Origin: Glycomyces terrestris
Lineage (GTDB): Bacteria > Actinomycetota > Actinomycetes > Mycobacteriales > Micromonosporaceae
NCBI RefSeq assembly: GCF_003933745.1
Contig: NZ_RSEB01000005.1
Location: forward strand, 248,001 to 312,000
Direction of reading: 5' to 3'
Length of the DNA: 64,000 bases
Of this stretch, positions 51,540 to 60,923 are shown in pieces. Within the stretch, counting starts at the first letter, position 1. Every line of letters begins with the position of its first letter. The translations under genes were made by a program, and so were the position numbers. The notes under the pieces were generated by a model that did no database searches, was not told the DNA's origin, and saw only the letters and a list, made by a program, of their open reading frames with translations.

Positions 51540-52733
51540 TCACAGCGAGCGGCCCCTCGCGGCCACCGCGCCGATGACGATCACGGCCGGGTGGTGCGCC
51601 TCGGTGACGCCCAGGTCGGACAATTCGCATTCGCGGACCGTCTGGTTCTTCGTGGTCGCACTCTCCACGATCCGGACCGGGGTGTCGCCGGGCCGGCCGC
51701 CCTCCATGAGCGCGGCCGCGATCGCGGCGCGGTTCTTGACGGCCATGAGGAGCACAACGGTGCCGTTGCCGGCGCCGAGAGCGTGCCAGTCGACGAGGCT
51801 CTGCGGCCCGGGGGGCACGTGGCCGGTGGCGACGGTGAAGTCGTGGACGACGCCGCGCTCGGTGACGGGGATGCCCGCGGCGGCGGGGCCGGCGATGGAC
51901 GAGGACAGGCCGGGGACGACCTCGACGGGCACGCCCGCCTCGAGGCAGGCGTCGAGCTCCTCGGCGCCGCGGCCGAACACGAAGCCGTCGCCGCCCTTGA
52001 GGCGCACCACGAACTTCCCTTCGCGGGCGCGCTCGACCATGACGGCGTTGATCTGCTCCTGCGTGGTGTGGCGCCCGTACGGGAGCTTCGCGGCGTCGAC
52101 GATCTCGACGTCGTCGCCGAGGAGGTCGAGCAGCTCCTGCGGGGCGAGGCGGTCGGAGACGACCACTTCGGCCTGGCGGAGCAGTTCGAGGCCGCGCAGG
52201 GTGATGAGGTCGGCGTCGCCGGGGCCGGCGCCGACGAGGGCCACGCCCGCGGGGCGGGTGCGGCGCGAGCGGGGGGCGTCGAGGTCGCCGGCGCGCAGGG
52301 CGGCGGCGACGGCGTCGCGGACGGCGGCGGCGCGGCGGGGGTCGCCGGAGGCGGAGACGGCGACGCTGACGCCGTCGAACGCGGTGCGCGCGAGCGTCCA
52401 CGCGTCCGACGCCTCGGCGTCGTCGCTGCGGACGCACCAGGTGCGGTTCGCCTCGGCCTCGGCGGCGACGGCCGCGTTCACGGCGGGGTCGTCGGTGGCG
52501 GCGAGGACGAACCAGGCGCCGTCGCCGTCGCCGGGGCGCCAGCCGCGCCGCTCCCACTGGAGCTCGCCGGCGGCGGCCAGGTCGGAGAGGGTGGTGGTGA
52601 CCTCGGGCGCGACGACGAGGACGCGGGCGCCGGCGTCGATCAGGCGGGGGACGCGGCGGCCGGCGATGGTGCCGCCGCCGACGACGAGCACGCTCTTGCC
52701 GTGCAGTCGCAGACCGACTTCGTAGACCGACAC
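51540..52733 (-). CDS. siroheme synthase-like: precorrin-2 dehydrogenase domain fused to uroporphyrinogen-III C-methyltransferase
   Basis: This 397-residue bifunctional protein makes precorrin-2 and oxidises it to sirohydrochlorin. Residues 1-150 form the CysG N-terminal NAD-binding domain (LVVGGGTIAGRRVPRLIDAGA), though the domain is short. Residues 160-397 form the SAM-dependent methyltransferase (VALVGAGPGDADLITLRGLELL; VRLKGGDGFVFGRGAEE; VPGLSSSIAGPAAAGIPVT). The ferrochelatase half of CysG is not obvious. GTG at 52733 follows GAGGAGG. It probably serves siroheme for sulfite/nitrite reductase or cobalamin synthesis. Confidence 0.93.
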   Translation of the reverse strand: MSVYEVGLRLHGKSVLVVGGGTIAGRRVPRLIDAGARVLVVAPEVTTTLSDLAAAGELQWERRGWRPGDGDGAWFVLAATDDPAVNAAVAAEAEANRTWCVRSDDAEASDAWTLARTAFDGVSVAVSASGDPRRAAAVRDAVAAALRAGDLDAPRSRRTRPAGVALVGAGPGDADLITLRGLELLRQAEVVVSDRLAPQELLDLLGDDVEIVDAAKLPYGRHTTQEQINAVMVERAREGKFVVRLKGGDGFVFGRGAEELDACLEAGVPVEVVPGLSSSIAGPAAAGIPVTERGVVHDFTVATGHVPPGPQSLVDWHALGAGNGTVVLLMAVKNRAAIAAALMEGGRPGDTPVRIVESATTKNQTVRECELSDLGVTEAHHPAVIVIGAVAARGRSL

Positions 52734-52994
52734 GTGCGCCTCCTCTGGGTGGTCCGGGGGGTGGTTCTCCTGCTCGGCCGCGTCGACGAGACCTCGACAA
52801 GCGTAGGCGGGTTTCGTCGCGGGCGTCTAAACGGCTCGTTGCGAGCCTGTTACGCGCCGCGCGCACGGCGCCGCGACCGGCAGTGATGCGCAAGTGATGT
52901 GAGTCCGCTTTGCGTTCGGCCCCTTCATGAAAGCGATACCGACGCTCGTGAGGATTTTCACCTTGTCGTGATCGGTGTGCCCTAGGCTGGATAT

Positions 52995-55172
52995 ATGCGC
53001 GATCGACCCCGCCAGCACCGTGTGCCCGGACTGTCCGCACGCGGGAGCGACCGACCCGGACCGCCCGCCGAAGGGGTGTACGCCCTGCTGCGCACCAGCG
53101 TCCTCGCGGGGCTCGCGATCGCGGCCCTGCTGTTCCCGCTGGCCGCGATGGCCGGGCTCTCCGCGAAGGCCGGCTTCACCGCGATCGACACCCTCTCGGT
53201 GGAGGTCACCGAGACCGACCCGCCGCTGACGTCGTACGTGTACGCGGCCGACGGCGAGACGCTCATCAGCCTGTTCTACGACGAGTTCCGCCGCCACGTC
53301 TCGCTCGACGAGGTCGCGCCCGTCATGCAGCAGGCCATGGTCGCGGCCGAGGACTCGCGGTTCTACCAGCACAACGGCGTCGACTACCGCGGCATCGTGC
53401 GCGCGTTCGTCGCCAACAACAACTCCGGCGGCGTCGAGCAGGGCGCCTCGACGATCACCATGCAGTACGTGCGCGGCGCGCTCCAGCTGAACGCCGAGTC
53501 GATCGACGAGGTCATCGCCGCGACCGAGCAGACCGCGACCCGCAAGCTCCGCGAGGCGCGCCTGGCGATGGCCGTCGAGGAGCAGCTGTCGAAGGACGAG
53601 ATCCTCGAGCGCTACCTGAACCAGGCGTACTTCGGGCACAACGCGTACGGGATCTTCGCGGCCGCGCAGGTGTACTTCTCGAAGCACCCCTCGGAGCTGA
53701 ACCTCCAGGAGTCGGCGACGCTCGCGGGGCTCGTCCAGGCGCCCTCGGCGTACGACCCGATCGTGTCGGACCAGACCGACGCGCTCGCGCGCCGCAACTG
53801 GGTGCTCGACCGGATGGTCGACATCGACTACCTCTCGCGCGGCGACGCGTCGGAGGTGCGGGGCCTGCCGATCGAGCTGAACGTGTCGGACCCGCCGAAC
53901 TCGTGCATCGGCGTCGAGGGCACCACCTCGGAGTACGGGTTCTTCTGCGACTACTTCCGCCGCTGGTGGCGCGAGCAGGACGCGTTCGGGGCGACCCCGG
54001 CCGACCGCGAGCGCGAGCTGCGCCAGGGCGGGTACACGATCATCACGACGCTCGACCCGGACCTCCAGAAGCTCACCAACGACACCGTGAACGACGCGAA
54101 GAGCCAGAACTCGAAGTTCGCGCACGGCGCGGTCGTCATGGAGCCGGGCACGGGCCGCATCAAGGCGCTCGGCCTGAACCGCACGTTCTCGTACGACCAG
54201 AGCGACAACGGCCCGCACTCGAACCCTGACTTCGACGACCGCAAGGGCAACTACCCGAACACGGTGAACCCGGTGCTCGGCGGCGGCGCCGAGGGCGGCT
54301 ACCAGGCGGGGTCGACGTTCAAGATCTTCACGATGCTGGCCGCGCTCGACGCGGGCTACCCGCTGAACTACGACATCTACTCGCCCAACCGGGTCGCGAC
54401 GAGCTTCGTCTCGGCGACCACGGCCTGCGGCGGCCGGTGGTGCCCGAAGAACGGCTCGGCGTCGATGGCCGGCAACCGCGACATGTGGTCGGGCTTCGGG
54501 ATGTCGGTGAACACGTACTTCGCGCAGCTCATCGACCGCGTCGGCGCGGACCGGACGGTGGAGATGGCCGAGCGGATGGGCCTCCAGTGGCGCAGCGAGG
54601 GCGACGCGTACTACGCCTCGGAGGAGCGTCGCGGGGGCTGGGGGCCGTTCACGCTCGGCGTCTCCGACGTGCAGCCGATCGAGATGACGAACGTGTTCAA
54701 CACGCTCGCGGCCGAGGGCGAGTACTGCGAGCCGATCCCGGCCCTGCGGATCATCGACCCGCAGGGGCAGGAGCTGGACGTGGCCTCGCCGCGCTGCCAC
54801 CAGGAGCTCGACGAGGACGTCGCGCGGGCCGCGACGGACGCGGGCCGGTGCGTGACCGAGACCGCGCGCAAGGGCGCGCAGTGCGGCTCGTGGGGCACCT
54901 CGCGGGTCGTCGGCGAGCTCGCGGGCCGCCCGGTCGCCGGGAAGTCCGGCACCACCGACAACAACCGGACCTCGTGGTTCCTGGGCTACACGCCGCAGAT
55001 GACGATCGGCGCGTTCATGGCCGACCCGGACTACATCTTCAACGAGGTCGGCACCGCGAACACGGTGGTGTCGAAGGAGACGGTCGGCACCATATTCAAG
55101 GAGGGGCTGGAAGGAGTGCCGGTGGAGGACTTCACCGCGCCGTCGAGGGAGATCCAGTTCGAGGGCAAGGAC
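52995..55172 (+). CDS. class A penicillin-binding protein, stop codon not identifiable
   Basis: The conserved 726 codons encode a bifunctional PBP. A membrane anchor (residues 34-55) is followed by a GT51 glycosyltransferase with Glu119 in AAEDSRFYQHNGVDYRG and QGASTITMQYVRG. The transpeptidase has Ser440 in AGSTFKIF, SVN in MSVNTYFAQ, and KSGTT. The reading frame does not end after EGKD; it stays open antisense to the next genes until 58754. A TAG lies one base out of frame at 55174-55176. No Shine-Dalgarno precedes the ATG, but TAGGCT ends six bases before it. Confidence 0.88.
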
Positions 55173-55952
55173 TTAGGAATCGGCCGCTTCCGCACCGGAG
55201 GCGGCCGGTTCCGTCTCCGGGGCCGCGGCGGCCTCGTCGAGGTCCCTGCGCTCGCGGCGCACGAGCACGACCAGGCCGACCGGGACCATCGCGGCGAACA
55301 GCGCCCACTGCACGGCGTACGAGTAGTTCTGCCAGTCCTTGAACGAGGGCGTCTCGAGCGCGGTGAGGCCCGCGGCGGGCTCGACGTCGGCGATCCACGC
55401 GGAGCGGAACTCGTAGTCGTAGTGGGGCCCGAGCATGTCGATGCTCAGTCGCCGCGACTCGAGGTGCCCGTCGACCTCGGTGACGCCGCCGGAGGGGTCC
55501 TCGTACTCGTAGACGCGGCCGGTGACGGTGACCTCGCCGGCCGGCGCGGCCGGGTAGTCGGGGACGGACCCGGTGTTCTCGGAGGGCACGAACCCGCGGT
55601 CGACGAGGATGGCGGTGCCGTCGGCGAGGACGAGCGGGGTGACGATCTCGAACCCGTTGAGGCCGTTGTTCGTCTGGGCGCGCAGCACGACCTCCCGGTC
55701 GGCGTCGTACACGCCGGTGGCCTCGACGAGCGTCCACCGCGCGTCCGGGTCGAGGTCCTCGCCGGCGGGCAGCCACCGGTCGAGCGGGACGGCCTCGACG
55801 CTGGTCTCGATGACCTCGTTCGCGGCGGCGCGCTGGACCGCCCGGTCCCACTGCCACTGGGAGAGGAGGGCGCAGACGACCATCACGACCACGCCCGCGA
55901 GCGTCAGGAGGACCCAGCGGGGCGCGAACACGAACCGGTATCGCTGCAACAC
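55173..55952 (-). CDS. SURF1 family protein
   Basis: This 259-residue protein has two membrane helices (about residues 12-32 and 208-228) around an extracytoplasmic domain with the SURF1 motifs WQWDRAVQRAA, LVDRGFVPSENTG and FKDWQNYSYAVQWALFA. SURF1 helps assemble haem-copper cytochrome c oxidase. GTG at 55952 follows TACACT by seven bases without a ribosome-binding site, so the mRNA may be leaderless. Its stop TAA touches the 3' end of the PBP gene. A 167-bp nested palindrome lies immediately upstream. Confidence 0.9.
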   Translation of the reverse strand: MLQRYRFVFAPRWVLLTLAGVVVMVVCALLSQWQWDRAVQRAAANEVIETSVEAVPLDRWLPAGEDLDPDARWTLVEATGVYDADREVVLRAQTNNGLNGFEIVTPLVLADGTAILVDRGFVPSENTGSVPDYPAAPAGEVTVTGRVYEYEDPSGGVTEVDGHLESRRLSIDMLGPHYDYEFRSAWIADVEPAAGLTALETPSFKDWQNYSYAVQWALFAAMVPVGLVVLVRRERRDLDEAAAAPETEPAASGAEAADS

Positions 55953-55962
55953 GCTGCCGAGT

Positions 55963-56129
55963 GTAGGCGGTGTTCGAGCTCCCCCGGCGAGGCGGTATCC
56001 GAGACCGTTCGTTCGGTCGCAAGGCGGAAGGCCCTCCGAATACCGGTGTTGTATTCGGAGGGCCGACAACGCAGCGAGCGGGCGAACGGGCCGGATAACG
56101 ACCGTCAGGGGAGCTCGAACACCGCCTAC
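55963..56129. repeat. 167-bp nested palindromic element between divergent genes
   Basis: The outer arms are a perfect 22-bp inverted repeat (55963-55984 and 56108-56129; right arm contains GGGGAGCTCGAACACCGCC). The centre is a second hairpin with a perfect 14-bp stem (GGCCCTCCGAATAC at 56030-56043, complement 56051-56064). The sequences between the two also pair imperfectly (GGTATCCG versus GTTATCCG). The element fills nearly all of the 199-bp gap between the SURF1 and M20 starts. It could be a MITE-like insertion or an inverted duplication carrying the same upstream sequence for both promoters. No target-site duplication is clear. Confidence 0.9.
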
Positions 56130-56151
56130 CCCCGGCATAGGATTGCGCCCC

Positions 56152-57492
56152 ATGAGCGATGTAGTGAATGCGGTGCGCGCCGCCCTCCCGGGTGTGCGCG
56201 CCGATCTGGAGGCCCTCGTCAAGATCCCGGCGATCGCCTTCGACGGACTCGACCACGAGCCGGTCCGTCAGGGCGCGGACGCCGTCCAGCGCCTGCTCGA
56301 GGACGCCGGCGCCGCCGAGGCGCGCCAGCTCTCGCACGGCGGCGGGCAGCCGAGCGTGTACGCGCACTTCCCCGCGCCGGAGGGCCAGCCGACGGTCCTG
56401 CTGTACGCCCACCAGGACGTGCAGCCGGTCGGCGACCTCGCGAAGTGGGAGCAGGACGACCCGTTCACGGTGGTCGAGAAGGACGGGCGGCTGTACGGGC
56501 GCGGCGTCGCCGACGACAAGGCCGGCGTCATGGCGCACGTGGCGGCGCTGCGCGCGTTCGGCGGGAAGCCGCCGGTGGGCGTGAAGCTCCTCATCGAGGG
56601 CGAGGAGGAGTTCGGCTCCCCCACCCTGGAGGGGCTGCTGCGCGAGCACCGCGACCTGCTGGCCGCCGACGTCGTCGTCATCGCCGACTCCACGAACTGG
56701 CGCACCGAGGTCCCGGCGCTCACCACGACGCTGCGGGGCGTCATCAACGTGTACGTCGAGGTCGCGGTCCTCAAGGTCGCGGTGCACTCGGGCGTGTTCG
56801 GCGGGCCGGTCCCGGACGCGCTGACCGCGCTCGCGCGGCTGATGGCGACGCTGCACGACGAGCGCGGCGACGTCGCGGTCGAGGGCCTGGTGTCGGGCCC
56901 GTCTTCGGACCTGGACTACGACGAGGCGGCGCTGCGCCACGAGGCCGGGCTGCTGCCGGGCACCGAGTTCATCGGCACCGGCCGCCTCACCGAGCGGCTG
57001 TGGACGAAGCCGACGGCGACGGTGCTCGGCATCGACGCACCGGGCGCGGCGGAGTCGGCCAACGCGCTCCAGCCGAGCGCCCGCGCGAAGGTCTCGTTCC
57101 GCCTCGCCCCCGGCGACTCGGCCGAGAACGCCCTCAAGGCGGTGCGCGCGCACTTCGAGGCCAAGGCCCCGTGGGGCGCCCAGGTGACGGTCACCCCCGA
57201 GGGGGGCCTGGGGGACCCATGCGCGATCGACGCGACCGGCCCGTCCTTCGACGCCGCCCGGGCGGCGTTCGCGGAGGCGTGGGACGGCACCGAGCCGGTC
57301 GAGATCGGCATCGGCGGCTCGATCCCCATGATCGCGACGTTCCAGGAGCTGTACCCCGAGGCCGCGATCCTGGTGACCGGCGTCGAGGACCAGTACTCGA
57401 ACCCGCACGGCCCCAACGAGTCCCTGGACATCAGGATGTTCGAGCGGGTCTGCGTCGCCGAGGCGCTCCTGCTGGAGAAGCTCAAGCGGTAG
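56152..57492 (+). CDS. M20-family metallopeptidase (dipeptidase-like)
   Basis: This 446-residue cytoplasmic zinc peptidase has the metal-binding His-Asp in LYAHQDVQPVG, the bridging Asp in RGVADDKAG, the catalytic Glu pair in LIEGEEEFGS, and a C-terminal zinc His in PHGPNESLD. The lid/dimerisation domain spans about residues 190-320. It belongs to the M20 dipeptidase group (carnosinase/PepV/DapE-like); the substrate is unknown. The ATG at 56152 follows TAGGAT (56138-56143) by 8 bases with no ribosome-binding site, so the mRNA may be leaderless. Confidence 0.92.
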   Translation: MSDVVNAVRAALPGVRADLEALVKIPAIAFDGLDHEPVRQGADAVQRLLEDAGAAEARQLSHGGGQPSVYAHFPAPEGQPTVLLYAHQDVQPVGDLAKWEQDDPFTVVEKDGRLYGRGVADDKAGVMAHVAALRAFGGKPPVGVKLLIEGEEEFGSPTLEGLLREHRDLLAADVVVIADSTNWRTEVPALTTTLRGVINVYVEVAVLKVAVHSGVFGGPVPDALTALARLMATLHDERGDVAVEGLVSGPSSDLDYDEAALRHEAGLLPGTEFIGTGRLTERLWTKPTATVLGIDAPGAAESANALQPSARAKVSFRLAPGDSAENALKAVRAHFEAKAPWGAQVTVTPEGGLGDPCAIDATGPSFDAARAAFAEAWDGTEPVEIGIGGSIPMIATFQELYPEAAILVTGVEDQYSNPHGPNESLDIRMFERVCVAEALLLEKLKR

Positions 57493-57501
57493 GCGGGCGG
57501 C

Positions 57502-57534
57502 GAGCGGGCCCGGGTCGGCGACCCGGGCCCGCTC
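57502..57534. terminator. bidirectional terminator between M20 and M48 peptidase genes
   Basis: A 15-bp perfect stem (arm GAGCGGGCCCGGGTC at 57502-57516, complement 57520-57534) with a GGC loop lies between the convergent stops. Confidence 0.85.
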
Positions 57535-57542
57535 CCGTGCGT

Positions 57543-58547
57543 CTAGAGGCCGTCGCGGAACTTGCGCAGGAGCTTCGCGAGCGGGTCGCCGGAGGTCTCG
57601 AACAGGTCCTTGTAGGACTTCGCGGCGGCCTTGGCCTCGGCGGAGATCGAGGCGTCGCCGTCGCCCTCGCGCCGCGGGTAGGCCCCGGCGAGGTACTCGC
57701 GGTACTCGCCCTCGTCGATCCACGACTTGACCGCGGCCGCGCGGGCCACCGCGAAGTCGTGGCTGCGCGTCTCGAGCAGCAGGAGCTTGAGGAAGCTGTC
57801 GCGCAGGTCGCCGCCGGTCTCGAACTCCTTGGCCTGCTCCAGGAACGCGGCGGTGTCGACGTCGCGGAGGTCGCCGCCGCCGGCCATCTTCGCCATGACG
57901 CGGATCGCCGCGGCCGGGTCCTGCACGGCCAGCGCGCCGGCGCGGTCGGCGGACAGCTCGGACTTGCGGCTCCACTCGTACAGCGCGGCGGTGATGACGC
58001 GCAGGCCGACGACGCCGACGGGAATCCACGCGACGGAGGTCGTCAGGCGCAGCAGGACCATGAGGAGGGTCCGGTAGAGGCCGTGCCCGGAGAGGGCGTG
58101 GCCGAGCTCGTGGGCGAGGAGGAACCGCAGCTCGGTCTCGTCGAGGAGGTCGAGGGACCCGGAGTTGATGACGATGACCGGCTTGTCGATGCCGATGCAC
58201 ATGCCGCCGAGGTCGGGGTTGCGGGTGATGTAGAGGTCGGGGAGGTCGGCCGCGTCGAGGACGGCGGCGACGGAGAGGTAGGCGTCGTGGACGCGGGAGT
58301 ACTGGTGGCGGTCGACCTTGATCGAGGAGCCGAGGAGGCTCAGGCGCAGGGCCCGCTCGGAGACCATCCCGGAGAGCTTGCGCAGGACGATGTCGAAGCC
58401 GCGGAGTTCGCGCAGGGCGACGAGCGCGCCACGGTCGGCGGGGTGCTCCCAGGCCCGGGTCGATATGCCGCGCAGGATGACCGGTTCCCGGCCGGTCTCG
58501 CGCACCTCGTTCGGGGCGTCTTCGGCCGGTGGCCGCTCGTCGCTCAT
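57543..58547 (-). CDS. M48-family zinc metallopeptidase
   Basis: This 334-residue protein has the HELGH zinc motif in FLLAHELGHALSGHGLYR near residue 150, and the third ligand Glu in SELSADRAGALAV after a hydrophobic pair of helices (about 165-200). It resembles HtpX/Ste24-type proteases, but the membrane part is short. The C-terminal portion is an acidic helical tail. A role in membrane or envelope protein quality control is inferred. Confidence 0.9.
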   Translation of the reverse strand: MSDERPPAEDAPNEVRETGREPVILRGISTRAWEHPADRGALVALRELRGFDIVLRKLSGMVSERALRLSLLGSSIKVDRHQYSRVHDAYLSVAAVLDAADLPDLYITRNPDLGGMCIGIDKPVIVINSGSLDLLDETELRFLLAHELGHALSGHGLYRTLLMVLLRLTTSVAWIPVGVVGLRVITAALYEWSRKSELSADRAGALAVQDPAAAIRVMAKMAGGGDLRDVDTAAFLEQAKEFETGGDLRDSFLKLLLLETRSHDFAVARAAAVKSWIDEGEYREYLAGAYPRREGDGDASISAEAKAAAKSYKDLFETSGDPLAKLLRKFRDGL

Positions 58548-58968
58548 GCCCGCTCCTCACCGTCGGCTCTGGTGCAAGTGTGGCACGGCCCCGCCAGCGG
58601 CGGCCGCCCCCGGATCGGGGGCGGCCCGGCGGGCTGCGGGCCGCGCACGCTGCGTGCGCGTCCGTTGCGTGCCGGAATTCACCTTGCGTGTCCATTAGGG
58701 CCCTCAGCAGTGGGGACGCATAGCGGGCATTGCCGCCCACTTAGGGCAAGATAACGAATCAGCGTCAACACGCCGCACGCCGCTTGACACTTGATCGCGC
58801 AAGGACTACTCATTGATGTGGGTCAGCAATTCCGGGGCGTCGTGGAGAATCGTTTGGGGTGTTCTTGCGACGCCCCGTATCCGTGCCCGCATCCGGCTCC
58901 CCGTCCCCCGCGAACCCCGGCGGCCGGGTATTCTTGCGCTGGCGCGGCGCCGTGGGCGTCCCCGCCGT
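58548..58968. other. 421-bp gap upstream of tRNA-Arg
   Basis: The gap contains a G+C hairpin (arm GGCCGCCCCCG at 58602-58612, GAT loop, complement 58616-58626), the repeated word TGCGTGC near 58650-58672, and one candidate promoter (listed separately). I see no convincing gene. Confidence 0.45.
58784..58812 (+). promoter_or_regulatory. candidate promoter upstream of tRNA-Arg
   Basis: TTGACA (58784-58789), a 17-base spacer and TACTCA (58807-58812) form a reasonable sigma-A-type promoter. It lies about 155 bases before the tRNA, so a processed leader would be needed, or it may drive an unrecognised small RNA. Confidence 0.35.
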
Positions 58969-59042
58969 GCCTCAGTAGCTCAGCTGGATAGAGCACCGGA
59001 CTTCTAATCCGATGGTCGCAGGTTCGAATCCTGCCTGGGGCG
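58969..59042 (+). tRNA. tRNA-Arg (anticodon TCT)
   Basis: This 74-base cloverleaf has acceptor arm GCCTCAG/CTGGGGC (one G-U), D arm AGCTCAGCTGGATAGAGC, anticodon loop CTTCTAA with TCT reading AGA, and T arm GCAGGTTCGAATCCTGC. The CCA is not encoded. The outermost anticodon-stem pair is a C-A mismatch. It decodes a codon that is rare in a high-GC genome. Confidence 0.95.
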
Positions 59043-59140
59043 CATCCTCCCCCAGTTCCGGGCCGCGCGGCCCGGAGCTCACTCCCGGCTCCGAGCCGGT
59101 TTCCGGGCCCCCGTAGCACTGCCCGTTGCAGCACCCCGCC

Positions 59141-59830
59141 TCAGAGTCCGCCGTTGACGACGTGCTCCTGGAACGTGACGGCCGTGATCCCCTCCTTCGC
59201 GCTCAGGTGGGCCGTGAGGTCCTTGATCGAGCCGCGCCCGGCGAGCATGAGGTCGGTGGAGCGCTCGCTGTTCTCGCCGTCGCCGTTCTCCTCCTCGATC
59301 TCGACCACGGTGAAGCCGCGCTCGGTGCACGTCGACAGCGCCTCGGTCAGCGCGGCCGAGGTGGTGTAGCGCAGGTGCAGGCGGCCGCTGTGCCTGGCGT
59401 GCTTGGCGATCCAGTCCTCGACGGGCGCGAGCCCGGCGACGACGAGGAGGTGCATGAGGGCGACGGCGACGGCGATCCAGTACAGGCCCGCGGCGCAGGA
59501 GACGGCGATGGCGGTGACCGACCAGATGGAGGCGGCGGTGGTCATCCCGTAGACGAGGTTCCGGTGGAAGAAGATGACGCCCGCGCCAAGGAAGCCGACG
59601 CCGGTGACGACCTGGGCGGCGATGCGGGCGGGGTCGACGCCGGGGGTGCCGGGCTCGATGCCGCCGAAGCCGTAGCGGCCGGCGAGGACGAAGAGGGCGG
59701 CGCCGACGGCGATGAGGGCGTGCGTGCGCATGCCGGCGGGCTTGCCCTGGTATTCGCGCTCGGCCCCCACGAGGAGGCCGAGGACGAGGGCGAGGGCGAC
59801 GGGGCCGAACTGGTTCAGGAAGTCGTTCAT
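59141..59830 (-). CDS. MgtC/SapB family membrane protein
   Basis: This 229-residue protein has four or five N-terminal membrane helices with the MgtC motifs LVLGLLVGAEREYQGKPAG, RTHALIAVGAALF, QVVTGVGFLGAGVIF and TTAASIWSVTAIAV. A cytoplasmic C-terminal ACT-like domain follows (about 150-229). MgtC proteins aid survival at low magnesium and inhibit F-ATPase in Salmonella; SapB members are less clear. The ATG at 59830 is the natural start; upstream in-frame codons look non-coding. Confidence 0.9.
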   Translation of the reverse strand: MNDFLNQFGPVALALVLGLLVGAEREYQGKPAGMRTHALIAVGAALFVLAGRYGFGGIEPGTPGVDPARIAAQVVTGVGFLGAGVIFFHRNLVYGMTTAASIWSVTAIAVSCAAGLYWIAVAVALMHLLVVAGLAPVEDWIAKHARHSGRLHLRYTTSAALTEALSTCTERGFTVVEIEEENGDGENSERSTDLMLAGRGSIKDLTAHLSAKEGITAVTFQEHVVNGGL

Positions 59831-59883
59831 AGTGCCTGGGTGAATACCCCCGCGGAGCCCCCGTGAATCCAGTCGACCGCTGC

Positions 59884-60765
59884 TCAGGCGAGGAGGTCGG
59901 ACTCCCAGGCGTTCGGGCCCTCGCCGGGGCCGCGCTCGCCCCGGGCGAGGATGTAGTACTCGGCGGCGATGGCGCCGTCGCCGAGCTTGTCGCCGAGGAC
60001 GTCGAGCCAGTCGCCGGGGGCGATCTGGGTGGCGTGGGCGGCCATCGCCTCGCGCTTCTGCTCGGCGGCGTGCGGGCCGGCGGTGATGCAGGCGTGGATC
60101 TCGTCGTCGGCGGAGCCGAAGGGGAGGTCGTCGACGGAGGCGGCGTCGGCGAACGGGTTGTCGCTGGCCCCCGCGAAGGCCGCGAACTGGGCTTCGACGA
60201 CGGAGCGGGGCACGGTGGTCCAGTAGATCTTGCGGACCTCGTGGGCCTCGCCGAGGTCGGGCCGCCACGCGGGGTCGGCGGCGAGGTCGGCGGCGCGCAT
60301 GGCGACCCGGTGGGCCTGGATGTGGTCGGGGTGGCCGTAGAAGCCGTCGGGGTCGTAGGTGACGAGGACTTCGGGGCGGCGGTCGCGCAGGACCGCGACG
60401 AGGTCGGCGGCGGCCTCGTCGACGTCGGCGCCCCAGAAGGCGCGCGGGTGGTCGTTCGAGGGCAGGCCCATCATCCCGGAGTCCCGCCAGCGCCCGACGC
60501 CCCCGAGGAAGTGGGTGTCGGTGACGCCGAGGGCGGCCACGGCCCGCCGGTACTCCCAGTAGCGGTAGCCGCCGAGCTGGTCGGCCTCGCCGGCCGCGAG
60601 CTGCGCGAGGTGCGGGACCCGGACCTCGCCCTCCTCGCCGAGGGTGCAGGTGACGACGGTGAGGTGCACGTCGGGCCGGGCGGCGTAGTGGGCGAGGGTC
60701 GACCCGGTGGAGACGGTCTCGTCGTCGGGGTGGGCGTGGACGAACAGGATCCCGCGTGCGCTCAT
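59884..60765 (-). CDS. mshB: mycothiol biosynthesis deacetylase MshB
   Basis: This 293-residue zinc deacetylase of the LmbE fold removes acetate from GlcNAc-inositol, the third step of mycothiol synthesis. Metal site is [12 protein letters not shown] near residue 11, second His in [20 protein letters not shown] and [20 protein letters not shown] are typical of MshB and differ from the Mca protein encoded at 10.9 kb. The presence of both supports a complete mycothiol cycle in this organism. The other msh genes are outside the window. Confidence 0.94.
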   Translation of the reverse strand: MSARGILFVHAHPDDETVSTGSTLAHYAARPDVHLTVVTCTLGEEGEVRVPHLAQLAAGEADQLGGYRYWEYRRAVAALGVTDTHFLGGVGRWRDSGMMGLPSNDHPRAFWGADVDEAAADLVAVLRDRRPEVLVTYDPDGFYGHPDHIQAHRVAMRAADLAADPAWRPDLGEAHEVRKIYWTTVPRSVVEAQFAAFAGASDNPFADAASVDDLPFGSADDEIHACITAGPHAAEQKREAMAAHATQIAPGDWLDVLGDKLGDGAIAAEYYILARGERGPGEGPNAWESDLLA

Positions 60766-60872
60766 GGCCCCAGCCTAACGGCGGGCCGGCGCCACTCGCG
60801 CCCCACAAGGGCCGGTGAGGCGACAGAGGAAACTTCGCAATCTACAGCCCCAGTCGGAGAAAAGCTCGTAAT

Positions 60873-60901
60873 TGTGATGCACCCCATGGACTTACATCAC
60901 A
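60873..60901 (+). promoter_or_regulatory. inverted repeat in the sdh promoter region
   Basis: TGTGATG (60873-60879) and CATCACA (60895-60901) are perfect 7-bp arms with a 15-base spacer, ending 22 bases before the sdhC ATG. The TGTGA/TCACA words recall CRP/FNR-type half-sites, but the spacing is too wide for one ordinary CRP site. Confidence 0.45.
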
Positions 60902-60911
60902 GGTTCAGGGA

Positions 60912-60917
60912 TATCCT
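60912..60917 (+). promoter_or_regulatory. candidate -10 element of a leaderless sdh transcript
   Basis: TATCCT ends six bases before the sdhC ATG, and no ribosome-binding site is visible. Transcription starting at or next to the ATG would give a leaderless mRNA, which is common in actinobacteria. Confidence 0.4.
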
Positions 60918-60923
60918 GCGCTG

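Noticed and set aside
55173-58754. Open frame continuing from the PBP gene for about 1200 codons
   Set aside because: It is antisense, in codon register, to SURF1 and runs across other real genes; such frames stay open because TTA, CTA and TCA codons are rare in this genome. The translated tail has no recognisable domain.
60873-60901. Standard CRP site upstream of sdhC
   Set aside because: The TGTGA and TCACA words are separated by 19 bases rather than the 6 of a CRP site, so only an uncharacterised inverted repeat is reported.
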